64,000 nucleotides of DNA, taken from NCBI RefSeq assembly GCF_900445235.1, contig NZ_UFSM01000001.1, positions 3,115,501 to 3,179,500 of the forward strand. The letters run 5' to 3'. Below the pieces are notes generated by a model. The model was not told where the DNA came from, made no database searches, and worked only from the letters and a program-made list of their open reading frames with translations. The DNA comes from Aminobacter aminovorans (lineage in GTDB: Bacteria; Pseudomonadota; Alphaproteobacteria; Rhizobiales; Rhizobiaceae). A program made the translations under genes and the position numbers. Every line of letters begins with the position of its first letter. Positions within the stretch are counted from its first letter, which is position 1. This document shows positions 1-8,536 of the stretch, one piece after another.

Positions 1-1
1 C

Positions 2-853
2 TGGATATCAGGCATTGGCGAAGACAATCTCGTGCGCATTCCGAGCGAGGGGCGCTTTCGCGCCATGTCGCCCGAGGCACTGGATGCGGCAATCGTAGAG
101 GACCGCAAGAATGGCCTGCTGCCGGCCGGCATCATTGCCTGTGTCGGCGGCACCAGCGTGGGCGGCACCGACGACGTGGCGGCGGTCGTGGAGGTGGCCA
201 TGCGCCACGGCCTCTATGTCCATGTCGACGCGGCCTGGGCCGGCTCGGCGATGATCTGTCCGGAGTTTCGCCACTTCTGGGCAGGTGTCGAGGGCGCGGA
301 TTCCATTGTCTTCAATCCGCATAAGTGGCTGGGGGCGCAGTTCGACTGTTCGATCCAGTTCATCCGCGATCCCGAAAGCCTCGTACGCACGCTGGCGATC
401 CGGCCGGAGTTCCTGAAGACGCATGGCCGCGACGGCATCACGAATTATTCCGAGTGGTCGGTACCGCTCGGTCGACGCTTCCGGGCGCTGAAACTGTGGT
501 TTCTGCTGCGTGCGCATGGGCTGGATGGCTTGCGCGGGATGATCCGCAATCATGTCAGATGGAGCGAGGGGCTGGCTCAGCGACTGGGTCGTGAGGTCGA
601 TTTCGAGATCACCAGCGAGCCTATGCTGTCGCTGTTTTCGTTCCGTCATGCGCCGCCGGGCGTTGACGATCTCGACGACCACAATCTGGCGCTGGTCGAG
701 GCGATCAATCGGGATGGACGGATCTATCTGACGCAGACGCGGCTCGACGGGCGCGCCGTGATCCGCTTCCAGGCCGGGGAGTTCGAAGCGACCGAGGCCG
801 ATGTCGACAAGGCGTTCGACGTAATCGTCGAGCTTGCCCGAACCGCGGGATGA
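2..853 (+). CDS. PLP-dependent group II amino-acid decarboxylase, 5' end missing
   Basis: This is the C-terminal 283 residues of a pyridoxal-phosphate decarboxylase of the aromatic-L-amino-acid/tyrosine decarboxylase family; the open frame runs into the window edge, so the true start lies upstream. The visible part has the cofactor Asp/Ala stretch HVDAAWAGSA, then the Schiff-base lysine in FNPHKW, and the downstream SVPLGRRFRALKLWF segment typical of the DDC family. Full-length members have about 470-500 residues, so about 200 are missing. Such enzymes remove CO2 from Trp, Tyr, Phe or DOPA-like substrates in the cytoplasm; substrate cannot be told from this fragment. A terminator follows directly. 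Confidence 0.9.
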   Translation, partial: WISGIGEDNLVRIPSEGRFRAMSPEALDAAIVEDRKNGLLPAGIIACVGGTSVGGTDDVAAVVEVAMRHGLYVHVDAAWAGSAMICPEFRHFWAGVEGADSIVFNPHKWLGAQFDCSIQFIRDPESLVRTLAIRPEFLKTHGRDGITNYSEWSVPLGRRFRALKLWFLLRAHGLDGLRGMIRNHVRWSEGLAQRLGREVDFEITSEPMLSLFSFRHAPPGVDDLDDHNLALVEAINRDGRIYLTQTRLDGRAVIRFQAGEFEATEADVDKAFDVIVELARTAG

Positions 854-871
854 TCATCCGGTAGTGGCATT

Positions 872-907
872 AAAGCCGGCCGGAACATGACGTCCCGGCC
901 GGCTTTT
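872..907. terminator. Bidirectional rho-independent terminator
   Basis: A 12-bp perfect stem (AAAGCCGGCCGG pairing with CCGGCCGGCTTT) with an 11-nt loop and a short T-run on either strand sits between the convergent decarboxylase and TerC genes, and can end transcription from both sides. Confidence 0.85.
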
Positions 908-918
908 GTTTAAGCGTG

Positions 919-1575
919 TCAGGCGCCCCGGATGTAAGGCAGCACCTCGATCGTGCCGCGATAGATCATTTCGCCCGCGACATAGAGAATGATGACCAGG
1001 CCGACATAGGCGATCCAACGGTACTTCTGCAGCAGGTTGGCGATGAAGCTCGCTGCAACGCCCATCAGCGCGATCGACAGCACGAGGCCGAAGATCAGAA
1101 CGTTGGGATGGTCGCGCGCGGCACCGGCGACGGCCAGCACATTGTCGAGAGACATCGAGACGTCGGCGATGAGGATCTGCCAGGCGGCCTGGGCAAAGGT
1201 CTTGCGCGGCGCGGTACCCGCGACCTTGCCGTCCTTGTCGATATCCCGGTCGGACAGGGCTTCGACGGCCTGGGTTTCCTCGGCATGGCTGTGGCGGAGT
1301 TCACGCCACATCTTCCAGCACACCCACAAAAGCAGCACGCCACCGGCGAGCAGCAGGCCGACGATCTGGAGAAGCTGGGTCGTTGCAGCGGCAAAGCCGA
1401 TACGGAGCACCGTTGCGGCGATGATACCGACCAAGATCGCCTTGGCGCGCTGGTCCTTGGGCAGGCCCGCGGCGGCGAGGCCGATGACGATGGCATTGTC
1501 ACCGGCCAGAACCAGATCGATCATGATGACCTGGAAGAGGGCGGTCAGGGCCTCGGGGGTAAAGAATTCTGTCAT
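919..1575 (-). CDS. TerC/YjbE-family integral membrane protein
   Basis: A 218-residue polytopic membrane protein of the TerC family, a group linked to metal-ion (often manganese) export or to metalation of exported proteins. The family's paired acidic motifs are visible: MIDLVLAGDNAIVIGLA near the N-terminus and ADVSMSLDNVLAVAG in the second half, separated by a charged cytoplasmic loop (about residues 90-130, rich in Glu/Asp/Lys). Several hydrophobic segments flank them. The start at MTEFF is chosen because AAAGGG lies 6 nt upstream; a start 19 codons earlier has no ribosome site. The gene is monocistronic, with a terminator at its 3' end. The transported ion is not determined by the sequence. 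Confidence 0.88.
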   Translation of the reverse strand: MTEFFTPEALTALFQVIMIDLVLAGDNAIVIGLAAAGLPKDQRAKAILVGIIAATVLRIGFAAATTQLLQIVGLLLAGGVLLLWVCWKMWRELRHSHAEETQAVEALSDRDIDKDGKVAGTAPRKTFAQAAWQILIADVSMSLDNVLAVAGAARDHPNVLIFGLVLSIALMGVAASFIANLLQKYRWIAYVGLVIILYVAGEMIYRGTIEVLPYIRGA

Positions 1576-1937
1576 ATGGCACCCTTTGCTTTCAGCAAGG
1601 GCGGCGTGGCTTGCAGACATGATCTGCCGCACCGGGATGGCTCCGGTCTAGCAAGAATCAGGACGTGCTGAGTGGTGAATGCATGTTGAGCCAGGCCGCC
1701 GGATTGGAAACTCCAGTCCGACATCGCAGCCATGGTGACTGCCAGAGGGGCCCGGCCTGGGTGGCAGGTTGGTAATCGATCGCTGCGCGGATTTCAAGGC
1801 CGAAACCGCATTTGTTCCACATCCCGCGGAGGCGGGATATTCGACCAATGCGGCTTCGATGTGACTTTCGAAGTGCCTTTTCACTGCTTTCGTTCTGGCC
1901 TATCGTTGCTCAAAACGAAATTCAGGGAACGCTCATC
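1576..1937. other. Divergent intergenic region between terC-like gene and deoR-type gene
   Basis: About 360 bp without a credible gene. It must hold the promoters of the leftward TerC gene and the rightward DeoR-type gene. The only structure I can support is the cluster of TTTCG half-sites at 1866-1920, listed separately. I looked for a metal-sensing riboswitch before the TerC gene and could not recognise one. Confidence 0.6.
1866..1920 (+). promoter_or_regulatory. Candidate DeoR/GlpR-type operator
   Basis: TTTCG at 1866, TTTCGTT at 1888-1894, ATCGTT at 1902-1907 and the inverted AACGAAA at 1914-1920 lie immediately before the DeoR-family start codon. TTTCG-type repeats are the kind of site described for GlpR-like DeoR repressors, and this placement suggests autorepression. 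This is inference from pattern and position only. Confidence 0.45.
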
Positions 1938-2711
1938 ATGTATCTGTCGCCACGCCAGTCCGAGATCATCCAACTGGCCAAGGACAATGGGCGTGTGCTG
2001 GTCGACGACCTGGCGACGCACTTCCAGGTGACCCCACAGACGATCCGCAAGGATCTCAACGACCTGTGCGACCAGCGGCTTTTGAGCCGCATCCATGGGG
2101 GGGCGCTGTTTCCTTCCGGCATTGAGAACCTGGAATACGAGGCGCGCCGCAAGATTGCCGCCGACGAGAAGGATGCGATCGGTCAGGCCGCGGCACGCCT
2201 CATTCCCGACAACGCCTCGCTGTTCGTCAATATCGGCACCACCACGGAAGCCGTCGGCAAGGCGTTGCTCGACCATAAGGGACTGATGGTCATCACCAAC
2301 AACATCAATGTCGCCAACAGGATGCGGGTCTATCCTGACATGGAGGTGGTGATTGCCGGTGGTGTGGTTCGCGGCTCGGACGGCGGCATTGTCGGGGAGG
2401 CGGCCGTCGACTTCATCCGCCAGTTCAAGGTCGACTATGCGGTGATCGGCGCTTCGGCGATCGATCATGACGGCGCGCTTCTCGACTTCGACTTCCGCGA
2501 GGTCAAGGTGGCGCAGGCGATCATCGCCAATGCGCGCCACGTCATCCTGGTGTCGGATCAGACCAAGTTCGAGCGCACGGCCCCGGTGCGCATCGCGCAT
2601 CTGTCGCAGATGGACACCTTCATCACTGACCATTGCGACATTCCCAGCATCCGCAAGATCTGTGCGGAATCGGACGTGCAGCTCGTCGAAACGAAAAGAC
2701 CCGCGCCGTGA
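1938..2711 (+). CDS. DeoR-family transcriptional regulator (GlpR-like)
   Basis: A 257-residue cytoplasmic repressor. Residues 1-57 form the DeoR winged helix-turn-helix (RQSEIIQLAKDNGRV, then TPQTIRKDLNDLCDQ, ending RIHGGA). Residues 75-235 form the sugar-phosphate-sensing domain with the phosphate-binding IGTTTEAVGKAL stretch. Length and both domains match GlpR-type regulators of glycerol-3-phosphate or other sugar-phosphate genes; the target operon is not next to it here. ATG at 1938 is chosen over an upstream in-frame ATG because AGGGAA lies 9 nt before it and the protein then begins like the family. Effector identity is inferred only at family level. Confidence 0.9.
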   Translation: MYLSPRQSEIIQLAKDNGRVLVDDLATHFQVTPQTIRKDLNDLCDQRLLSRIHGGALFPSGIENLEYEARRKIAADEKDAIGQAAARLIPDNASLFVNIGTTTEAVGKALLDHKGLMVITNNINVANRMRVYPDMEVVIAGGVVRGSDGGIVGEAAVDFIRQFKVDYAVIGASAIDHDGALLDFDFREVKVAQAIIANARHVILVSDQTKFERTAPVRIAHLSQMDTFITDHCDIPSIRKICAESDVQLVETKRPAP

Positions 2712-2723
2712 GCGCGGGTCTTT
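2695..2723. terminator. Bidirectional terminator overlapping the deoR-type stop codon
   Basis: AAAGACCCGCGC pairs with GCGCGGGTCTTT (12 bp); the 5-nt loop contains the TGA stop of the upstream gene, so the left arm of the hairpin is coding. The T-run is short (TTT on both strands). It separates convergent genes. Confidence 0.85.
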
Positions 2724-2757
2724 AGTGGGCGCGGCCTGATTTCAGGCGCAAACGGGA

Positions 2758-3264
2758 CTAGTAGGGCGAATAGCACTGCTGGCGCGGCCCGTTATAGGGT
2801 TGGAAGGTATTGTCGGACGCGCGATACGAACGATAGCGGTCGTAGCACCATTGCACATGGGAATTGCCGTAGCGGCTCGGCTGGACGTAGCGCGGCTGTG
2901 GCTGGTTGGCGATGGCGCCGCCGATGATTGCACCCGCTATAAAGGCGCCGGCCGGGAACCAGAAGTTGTTGTGGCGACGAAAGCCGGGCCGGTAATCGCG
3001 ATAGCCGCGATGGCCGTTGAAATACACCACATCGCCACGCTCACGATAGAAGCCGCTGCGCGGCGCGCGAAAATGGCTGGCACTGTCGCTGCGCATGACA
3101 CGGCGCTTCTTCCAATAGCCGTCATATTGCACCTGCTGGACCGCCGTGTCGGCCTGCGGGGCCTTGGGGACGTAGCCCGAAACCGACGCGGCTTCGGCCA
3201 CGGGCATCATCGCGAACGACGCCGCGATGGCTGTGGCCATCAGGCTTGAGATCATCTTGTTCAT
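2758..3264 (-). CDS. BA14K-family secreted/membrane-anchored protein
   Basis: A 168-residue protein with an N-terminal signal peptide ([20 protein letters not shown], cleavage likely after AEA), a basic Tyr/Arg-rich middle, a glycine-alanine hydrophobic stretch ([15 protein letters not shown]) and the C-terminal BA14K signature [19 protein letters not shown] followed by [12 protein letters not shown]14K proteins are common in Brucella and rhizobia; the Brucella member is an immunoreactive, lectin-like surface protein. Function here is unproven. The start is fixed by AGGAG 7 nt upstream. It is monocistronic. Confidence 0.88.
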   Translation of the reverse strand: MNKMISSLMATAIAASFAMMPVAEAASVSGYVPKAPQADTAVQQVQYDGYWKKRRVMRSDSASHFRAPRSGFYRERGDVVYFNGHRGYRDYRPGFRRHNNFWFPAGAFIAGAIIGGAIANQPQPRYVQPSRYGNSHVQWCYDRYRSYRASDNTFQPYNGPRQQCYSPY

Positions 3265-3391
3265 GCTCGTCTCCTCGAATTCGGATTGTTCCTTCAGGGG
3301 CATAACGGCGTTGAGGGCCAAATGTTCCTGATGGCGGCAACAGGCTGCAAATGGCATTGGCGGATCGATCAGGGCAATGAACTGGAAGCAG

Positions 3392-3467
3392 TGGTGAGCG
3401 CGCAGGGATTCGAACCCTGGACCTACTGATTAAAAGTCAGTTGCTCTACCGGCTGAGCTACGCGCTC
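3392..3467 (-). tRNA. tRNA-Lys (anticodon TTT)
   Basis: Read on the minus strand the cloverleaf is complete: acceptor GAGCGCG/CGCGCTC, D-arm GCTC-AGCCGGTA-GAGC, anticodon stem ACTGA/TCAGT with loop CTTTTAA (anticodon TTT), T-arm CAGGG-TTCGAAT-CCCTG, discriminator A and an encoded CCA (3392-3394). Confidence 0.97.
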
Positions 3468-3699
3468 CCGAAGGCCGCGCGGCGACCTCGAAATTGCGGC
3501 GGAACATAGGGAGAGTGTCCCGGCGGGTCAACCGGAAAAACTTCATTGCAAACAGCCTGTCGGATGAGGGGCGTTGGGCCCCTCCGAAGCGTCGGTTCAG
3601 CCGCCTAATATTACCTGGTGGTGATATTGCTGGTGTTGGGGCGCGCTGCTAGACATCGGTGGCCCAATATCGGGCGAATTCGTTTTGGAAATTTGATAG

Positions 3700-4038
3700 A
3701 TGCGCATGCTTTTGAAACTCGCCGTTGCTACGGTTGTCGCGGCTTCCGTTATTCCTGCCGTTGCCCAGGCAGAAGACCTTGTCTTCACGCTGAAGAATGG
3801 CACGACCTCGGTGCTGACCAATTTTTATGCCTCGCCCGTCGGCGTCGACCAGTGGGAAGACGATATCTTCGGCCGCGACACGCTGGGTGCAGGCGAAAGC
3901 ATGCAGATCACCATCGCCGACGGCCGCAGCGTCTGCCAATACGACATGCGCTTCGAATTCGAGGAAGGCTCCGACCTCGACACGACCGAGGACAAGCAGA
4001 ACCTCTGCGAACTCGGCGAATACACGATCCACGAATAG
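3700..4038 (+). CDS. Small periplasmic protein of unknown function
   Basis: A 112-residue protein with a clear signal peptide (MRMLLKLAVATVVAASVIPA, cleavage likely after AQA). The mature part of about 88 residues is acidic and has two cysteines (VCQYD and NLCELG) that could form one disulfide. It carries the pattern LKNGTTSVLTNFYAS, DQWEDDIFG, GESMQITIADG, which I recall as a recurring small secreted domain in proteobacteria without an assigned role. No neighbour suggests a function; the gene stands alone between tRNA-Lys and ccdA. No strong ribosome site is visible before the ATG. Confidence 0.75.
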   Translation: MRMLLKLAVATVVAASVIPAVAQAEDLVFTLKNGTTSVLTNFYASPVGVDQWEDDIFGRDTLGAGESMQITIADGRSVCQYDMRFEFEEGSDLDTTEDKQNLCELGEYTIHE

Positions 4039-4170
4039 GGCTGGCCGCGCTCAGGGTCGGCCAGGAACAACGCTGGTCACGCTGCGAACAGATTCGGCGC
4101 CGGTTGCGTCGAACCTTAACAGAGTGGCGATCGGCAATGCACGGCACAGGAACGCCGAAGATAACCGCAC

Positions 4171-4192
4171 CGGGCCGGAAGCAACCGGCCCG
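4171..4192. terminator. GC-rich hairpin, possible terminator of the small secreted gene
   Basis: CGGGCCGG-AAGCAA-CCGGCCCG is a perfect 8-bp stem 130 bp after the upstream stop and 76 bp before ccdA. There is no T-run, so a terminator role is only possible. Confidence 0.3.
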
Positions 4193-4268
4193 TCTGCCAC
4201 AAAATGGTGATTGGTACCTGACTGCCGCTGCCGCTATAGCGGCCCTGCACATTGTGGAGCGGCATTGA

Positions 4269-5015
4269 ATGGCATTGGACGTCGGTTATCTCAGCGCATT
4301 GGGGGCGGGCGCCCTGTCTTTCCTGTCGCCTTGCGTGTTGCCGCTGGTGCCGCCCTATCTCTGCTACATGGCCGGCGTTTCCGTCGATGATTTCAGAGCC
4401 GAGGGCGGGTCGGCCACGGCTTCCCGCGCTCGCGGCGCGCTTTTGACGGCGTCTGCCTCCTTCGTGCTCGGCTTTTCCACCGTCTTCGTGGCGCTGGGCG
4501 CCGGCGCCTCGACCATCGGGCAGCTTCTGCGAACCTGGCAGGAGCCGCTGGCCATGGCCGCCGGCGTGCTGATCATCCTGATGGGACTCAATTTCCTCGG
4601 CATCCTGCGCATTCCGCTGCTATCGCGCGAAGCGCGTTTCCAGTCGCAAGGCAAGCCGGCGAGCAATCTCGCCGCCTATCTGATGGGTCTTGCCTTTGCC
4701 TTTGGCTGGACGCCGTGCATCGGACCGGTTCTGGGGCCGATCCTGACGCTGGCCGGTGGGCGTGAGACCGTGGGTGAGGGCGCTGCCCTGCTTGCTGTCT
4801 ACTCGCTCGGTCTTGGCATTCCTTTCCTGATCGCTGCACTGTTTTCCGGCGCGTTCATGCGCTTCCTGCAGAAGTTCCGCGTCCATCTCGGCAAGGTCGA
4901 AAAGGCGATCGGCGCGCTCCTGGTTGTCGCCGGCGTGCTGTTCGTGACCGGCGGTGTGCAGACCGCGTCCTACTGGTTGCTTGAGCGCTTTCCGGTTCTC
5001 GGCCAGCTCGGCTGA
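4269..5015 (+). CDS. ccdA: Cytochrome c biogenesis / thiol-disulfide transmembrane protein CcdA
   Basis: A 248-residue six-helix inner-membrane protein that passes reducing equivalents from cytoplasmic thioredoxin to periplasmic thiol proteins, for example for cytochrome c haem attachment. The paired intramembrane cysteines are present in the family contexts: SPCVLPLVPPYLCYMAGVS near residue 19 and GWTPCIGPVLGPIL near residue 146. Length matches the short CcdA type without a periplasmic thioredoxin domain. GGAG lies about 9 nt before the ATG. It is followed by glmU after 99 bp on the same strand; no functional link is expected. Confidence 0.92.
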   Translation: MALDVGYLSALGAGALSFLSPCVLPLVPPYLCYMAGVSVDDFRAEGGSATASRARGALLTASASFVLGFSTVFVALGAGASTIGQLLRTWQEPLAMAAGVLIILMGLNFLGILRIPLLSREARFQSQGKPASNLAAYLMGLAFAFGWTPCIGPVLGPILTLAGGRETVGEGAALLAVYSLGLGIPFLIAALFSGAFMRFLQKFRVHLGKVEKAIGALLVVAGVLFVTGGVQTASYWLLERFPVLGQLG

Positions 5016-5114
5016 TCCTTCAAACCGTCGAAATCTGTGTGCATTGGAGGCGATTGCCAGCAATGCTAGAAAGGTGGCCGAATCCAGCCGCCTTCTCCCA
5101 ATCCGGACGACGCC

Positions 5115-6482
5115 ATGACCCCGAGAACCTGCCTGTCGATCATCCTTGCTGCCGGCGAAGGCACACGGATGAAGAGCGCGACACCCAAGGTACTGCACCA
5201 GATCGCCGGTTTGCCGATGGTGGCGCATGTCGCGAAGAGCGCCGACAAGGCGGGCACCGATGCCGTCGCGCTGGTCGTCGGCCATGGCGGCGACACGGTG
5301 AGGAAGGCCGCCGAAGCGTTCGCGCCAAAGGCCGATGTCTTCGTCCAGTCCGAGCGCCTGGGCACTGCCCATGCAGTGCTGGCGGCACGGCCGGCGATCG
5401 CCAGGGGCCATGACGACATTCTTGTAATGTTCGGTGACACCCCCCTGGTCGAGCCCGATTCGCTTGCCTTGGCGCGGCAAAAGCTTGCCGAAGGTGCAGC
5501 TGTCGTCGTCATCGGCTTCCGGCCGCCGAACCCGGCAGGTTATGGTCGCCTGATCGAGAAGGATGGCCGGCTGGTTGCCATCCGCGAGGACAAGGACTGC
5601 ACCGACGAGGAACGCAAGATCGGCTTCTGCAATGCCGGGCTGATGGCGATTGCGGGCAAGGATGCGCTGAAGCTGCTCGACCAGGTCGGCAACTCCAACG
5701 CCAAGGGCGAATTCTACCTTACCGACATCGTCGAGATCGCCGACAAGGACGGCTTGCAGGTCGTTGCTTCAGAAGCGAGCTTCGAAAGCGTTCTCGGCAT
5801 CAACAACCGGGCGGAACTCGCCGAGGCCGAGGCGATTTGGCAGAAGCGCCGCCGCCGGCAGGCAATGCTTGATGGGGCGACGCTGATTGCGCCCGAAACC
5901 GTGTACTTTTCGCATGACACGGATATCGGCGCCGACGTGCTGGTCGAGCCGAATGTCTGGTTCGGTCCTGATGTGAAGGTGGCCGACGGCGCCGTCATCC
6001 ATGCGTTCAGCCATCTCGAAGGGGCCGCTGTCGGACCCCGGGCCGAGGTCGGGCCGTACGCCAGGCTGCGCCCGGGTGCGGAACTGCATGAGAAAGCCAA
6101 GGTCGGCAATTTCTGTGAGGTCAAGAAGGCGACGGTCGAGAAGGGCGCCAAGGTCAACCACCTGACCTATATCGGCGACGCGCGCGTCGGCGCCGGCGCC
6201 AACATCGGGGCGGGCACGATCACCTGCAACTATGACGGCTATTCCAAGTTCTTCACCGACATCGGCGAGGGCGCCTTCATCGGTTCCAATTCGTCGCTGG
6301 TGGCGCCGATCGTCATCGGCGCCGGCGCCTATGTCGCCTCGGGCAGCGTCATAACAGAGGAAGTGCCCGGGGATGCGCTGGCCTTTGGTCGGGCGCGCCA
6401 GAAGACGTTGGCGGGCAAGGGCAAGGAACTGCGCGAACGCTTCGCCGCTGCCGCCGCTGCCAAAAAGGCGAATGCAAAGTAA
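5115..6482 (+). CDS. glmU: Bifunctional GlmU: GlcN-1-P acetyltransferase / UDP-GlcNAc pyrophosphorylase
   Basis: A 455-residue cytoplasmic enzyme that makes UDP-N-acetylglucosamine for peptidoglycan and lipopolysaccharide. The N-terminal uridylyltransferase domain (about 1-230) has the nucleotide loop [20 protein letters not shown] and a later [14 protein letters not shown] segment. The C-terminal half is a left-handed beta-helix of hexapeptide repeats with the acetyltransferase features [20 protein letters not shown] and TITCNYDG. Length and order match alphaproteobacterial GlmU. Its natural partner glmS follows 146 bp downstream on the same strand, so the pair may be co-transcribed. Confidence 0.97.
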   Translation: MTPRTCLSIILAAGEGTRMKSATPKVLHQIAGLPMVAHVAKSADKAGTDAVALVVGHGGDTVRKAAEAFAPKADVFVQSERLGTAHAVLAARPAIARGHDDILVMFGDTPLVEPDSLALARQKLAEGAAVVVIGFRPPNPAGYGRLIEKDGRLVAIREDKDCTDEERKIGFCNAGLMAIAGKDALKLLDQVGNSNAKGEFYLTDIVEIADKDGLQVVASEASFESVLGINNRAELAEAEAIWQKRRRRQAMLDGATLIAPETVYFSHDTDIGADVLVEPNVWFGPDVKVADGAVIHAFSHLEGAAVGPRAEVGPYARLRPGAELHEKAKVGNFCEVKKATVEKGAKVNHLTYIGDARVGAGANIGAGTITCNYDGYSKFFTDIGEGAFIGSNSSLVAPIVIGAGAYVASGSVITEEVPGDALAFGRARQKTLAGKGKELRERFAAAAAAKKANAK

Positions 6483-6628
6483 CGGCATTTCAATCCTGCC
6501 GTGCCATGGATGGTCCTTCTTACCCGGCCGGGCGGCTGATACGTTGCGAAACGGAATGTGACTTCCGCTTGGCTGCTGCGCTGCCTAAAAGACCGACAGG
6601 GTTTTGAGGGATTGGACGGGGCGAAATC

Positions 6629-8452
6629 ATGTGCGGAATCGTTGGTATCGTCGGCCAGACGCCGGTTGCGCCGCTGATCGTGGATGCGCTGAAGCGGCTG
6701 GAATATCGCGGTTATGATTCCGCCGGTGTCGCCACCATCGAGAATGGGGAACTGGCGCGCCGCCGCGCCGAGGGCAAACTGGTCAATCTCGAGCGCCGGC
6801 TCAAGGCCGAACCGCTGGATGGCAATATCGGCATCGGCCATACGCGCTGGGCAACGCACGGGGTGCCGAACGAGACCAATGCGCATCCGCATTTTTCCAA
6901 CGGCGTGGCGATCGTCCACAACGGCATCATCGAGAACTTTGCCGAGCTGCGTCATGAGCTCATGGCCGATGGCTATGAGTTCACGTCGCAGACCGACACC
7001 GAGGTCGTGGCGCATCTGATCGCGCGTGAACTGGCGCGCGGCACCAAGCCTATCGATGCCGCGCATGCGGCGCTGAAGCGCCTCAACGGCGCCTTCGCGC
7101 TCGCCATCATGTTCAAGGGCGACGAGGATCTGATCGTCGGTGCCCGCAACGGCCCACCGCTTGCTGTCGGCCATGGCGACGGCGAGATGTTTCTTGGCTC
7201 GGATGCGATTGCGCTTGCGCCCTTCACCAATTCGGTCACCTATCTCGAAGACGGCGACTGGGCGGTGGTGCGCCGGAACGAATTCCAGATCTACACGATG
7301 GACCGCACGCCGGTGGAGCGCCAGCGGCGCCAATCGGTCGGCACCAGCTATCTCGTCGATAAGGGTAATCACCGCCATTTCATGGAAAAGGAAATCCATG
7401 AGCAGCCGGAGGTGATCTCGCACACGCTGGCGCACTATCTCGACTTCACGCAAGGGACGTCGAAGCCGCTCGACCTGCCGTTCAACTTCGCCGACATCGA
7501 CCGCCTCGCGGTTTCGGCCTGCGGTACGGCCTATCTTGCCGGGCTTGTCGGCAAATACTGGTTCGAGCGCCACGCACGGCTGCCGGTCGACATCGATGTC
7601 GCCTCGGAGTTCCGCTACCGCGAGATGCCGATCTCGAAGAAGAGTGCTGCGTTCTTCGTCTCGCAGTCGGGTGAAACCGCCGACACGCTGGCGTCGCTGC
7701 GCTACTGCCGTAAGGAAGGCGTGCCGATCGGCGCGATCGTCAATGTACGCGAATCGACGATGGCGCGCGAATCCGACGTCGTGATGCCGACGCTTGCCGG
7801 CCCCGAGATCGGCGTTGCCTCGACCAAGGCCTTCACCTGCCAACTTTCGGTGCTGGCTGCGTTGACCATACGGGCCGCCTCGCAACGCGGGACGATTACG
7901 GCGGAAGAAGAAAGGGCGCTGGTGCGCAGCCTGTCGGAGACGCCGCGCTATGCTGCCCAGGTGCTCAAGCTCGACAAGCAGATAGAGAAGGTTTCGCGTG
8001 AGCTGGCTTCCTACAAGCACGTGCTCTATCTCGGCCGCGACACCAATTTCCCGCTCGCCATGGAAGGCGCGCTCAAGCTCAAGGAAATCTCCTACATTCA
8101 TGCCGAGGGTTATGCCGCCGGCGAGCTCAAGCACGGCCCGATCGCACTGATCGATGAGAACATGCCTGTCATCGTCATCGCTCCACATGACCGCATCTTT
8201 GAAAAGACCGTGTCGAACATGCAGGAAGTGGCGGCCCGCGGCGGCAAGATCATCCTGATCACCGACCAGAAGGGTGCCGCGCAGGCGACGGTGAAGACAC
8301 TCGAGACCATCGTGTTGCCCGACGTGCCGGAGTTCATCGCGCCGATCATCTACGCGCTGCCGATCCAGATGCTGGCCTATTTCACCGCCGTGTTCATGGG
8401 CACCGACGTCGATCAGCCGCGCAACCTGGCGAAGTCGGTGACGGTCGAGTAG
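6629..8452 (+). CDS. glmS: Glutamine--fructose-6-phosphate aminotransferase (isomerizing) GlmS
   Basis: A 607-residue enzyme converting fructose-6-phosphate and glutamine to glucosamine-6-phosphate, the first step toward UDP-GlcNAc. It starts MCGIVGIVG, so Cys2 is the N-terminal nucleophile of the class II glutaminase domain (about 1-230; GHTRWATHG and NAHPH present). Two SIS domains follow (about 285-425 and 455-595; ACGTAYLAGLVGKYW, SQSGETADT, EGALKLKEISYIHAEGYAAGE). The C-terminus ends in AKSVTVE as in the family. GGGG about 8 nt before the ATG is the likely ribosome site. Confidence 0.97.
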   Translation: MCGIVGIVGQTPVAPLIVDALKRLEYRGYDSAGVATIENGELARRRAEGKLVNLERRLKAEPLDGNIGIGHTRWATHGVPNETNAHPHFSNGVAIVHNGIIENFAELRHELMADGYEFTSQTDTEVVAHLIARELARGTKPIDAAHAALKRLNGAFALAIMFKGDEDLIVGARNGPPLAVGHGDGEMFLGSDAIALAPFTNSVTYLEDGDWAVVRRNEFQIYTMDRTPVERQRRQSVGTSYLVDKGNHRHFMEKEIHEQPEVISHTLAHYLDFTQGTSKPLDLPFNFADIDRLAVSACGTAYLAGLVGKYWFERHARLPVDIDVASEFRYREMPISKKSAAFFVSQSGETADTLASLRYCRKEGVPIGAIVNVRESTMARESDVVMPTLAGPEIGVASTKAFTCQLSVLAALTIRAASQRGTITAEEERALVRSLSETPRYAAQVLKLDKQIEKVSRELASYKHVLYLGRDTNFPLAMEGALKLKEISYIHAEGYAAGELKHGPIALIDENMPVIVIAPHDRIFEKTVSNMQEVAARGGKIILITDQKGAAQATVKTLETIVLPDVPEFIAPIIYALPIQMLAYFTAVFMGTDVDQPRNLAKSVTVE

Positions 8453-8536
8453 GGCTTCTGCCCCCTACCAAGATCGGTGTTCCAAAGCGTCGCGCGCTTG
8501 ACTAATGTTGCGCTGCAAACGGTGCGGCGGTGAACG

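Noticed and set aside
1576..1700. Metal riboswitch before the TerC-type gene
   Set aside because: A small ACCGG/CCGGT hairpin is present on the minus strand, but I could not match the conserved core of a known metal riboswitch.
6329..8188. A 619-codon minus-strand open frame opposite glmS
   Set aside because: Antisense shadow: no known motif, and the plus strand encodes an unmistakable GlmS.
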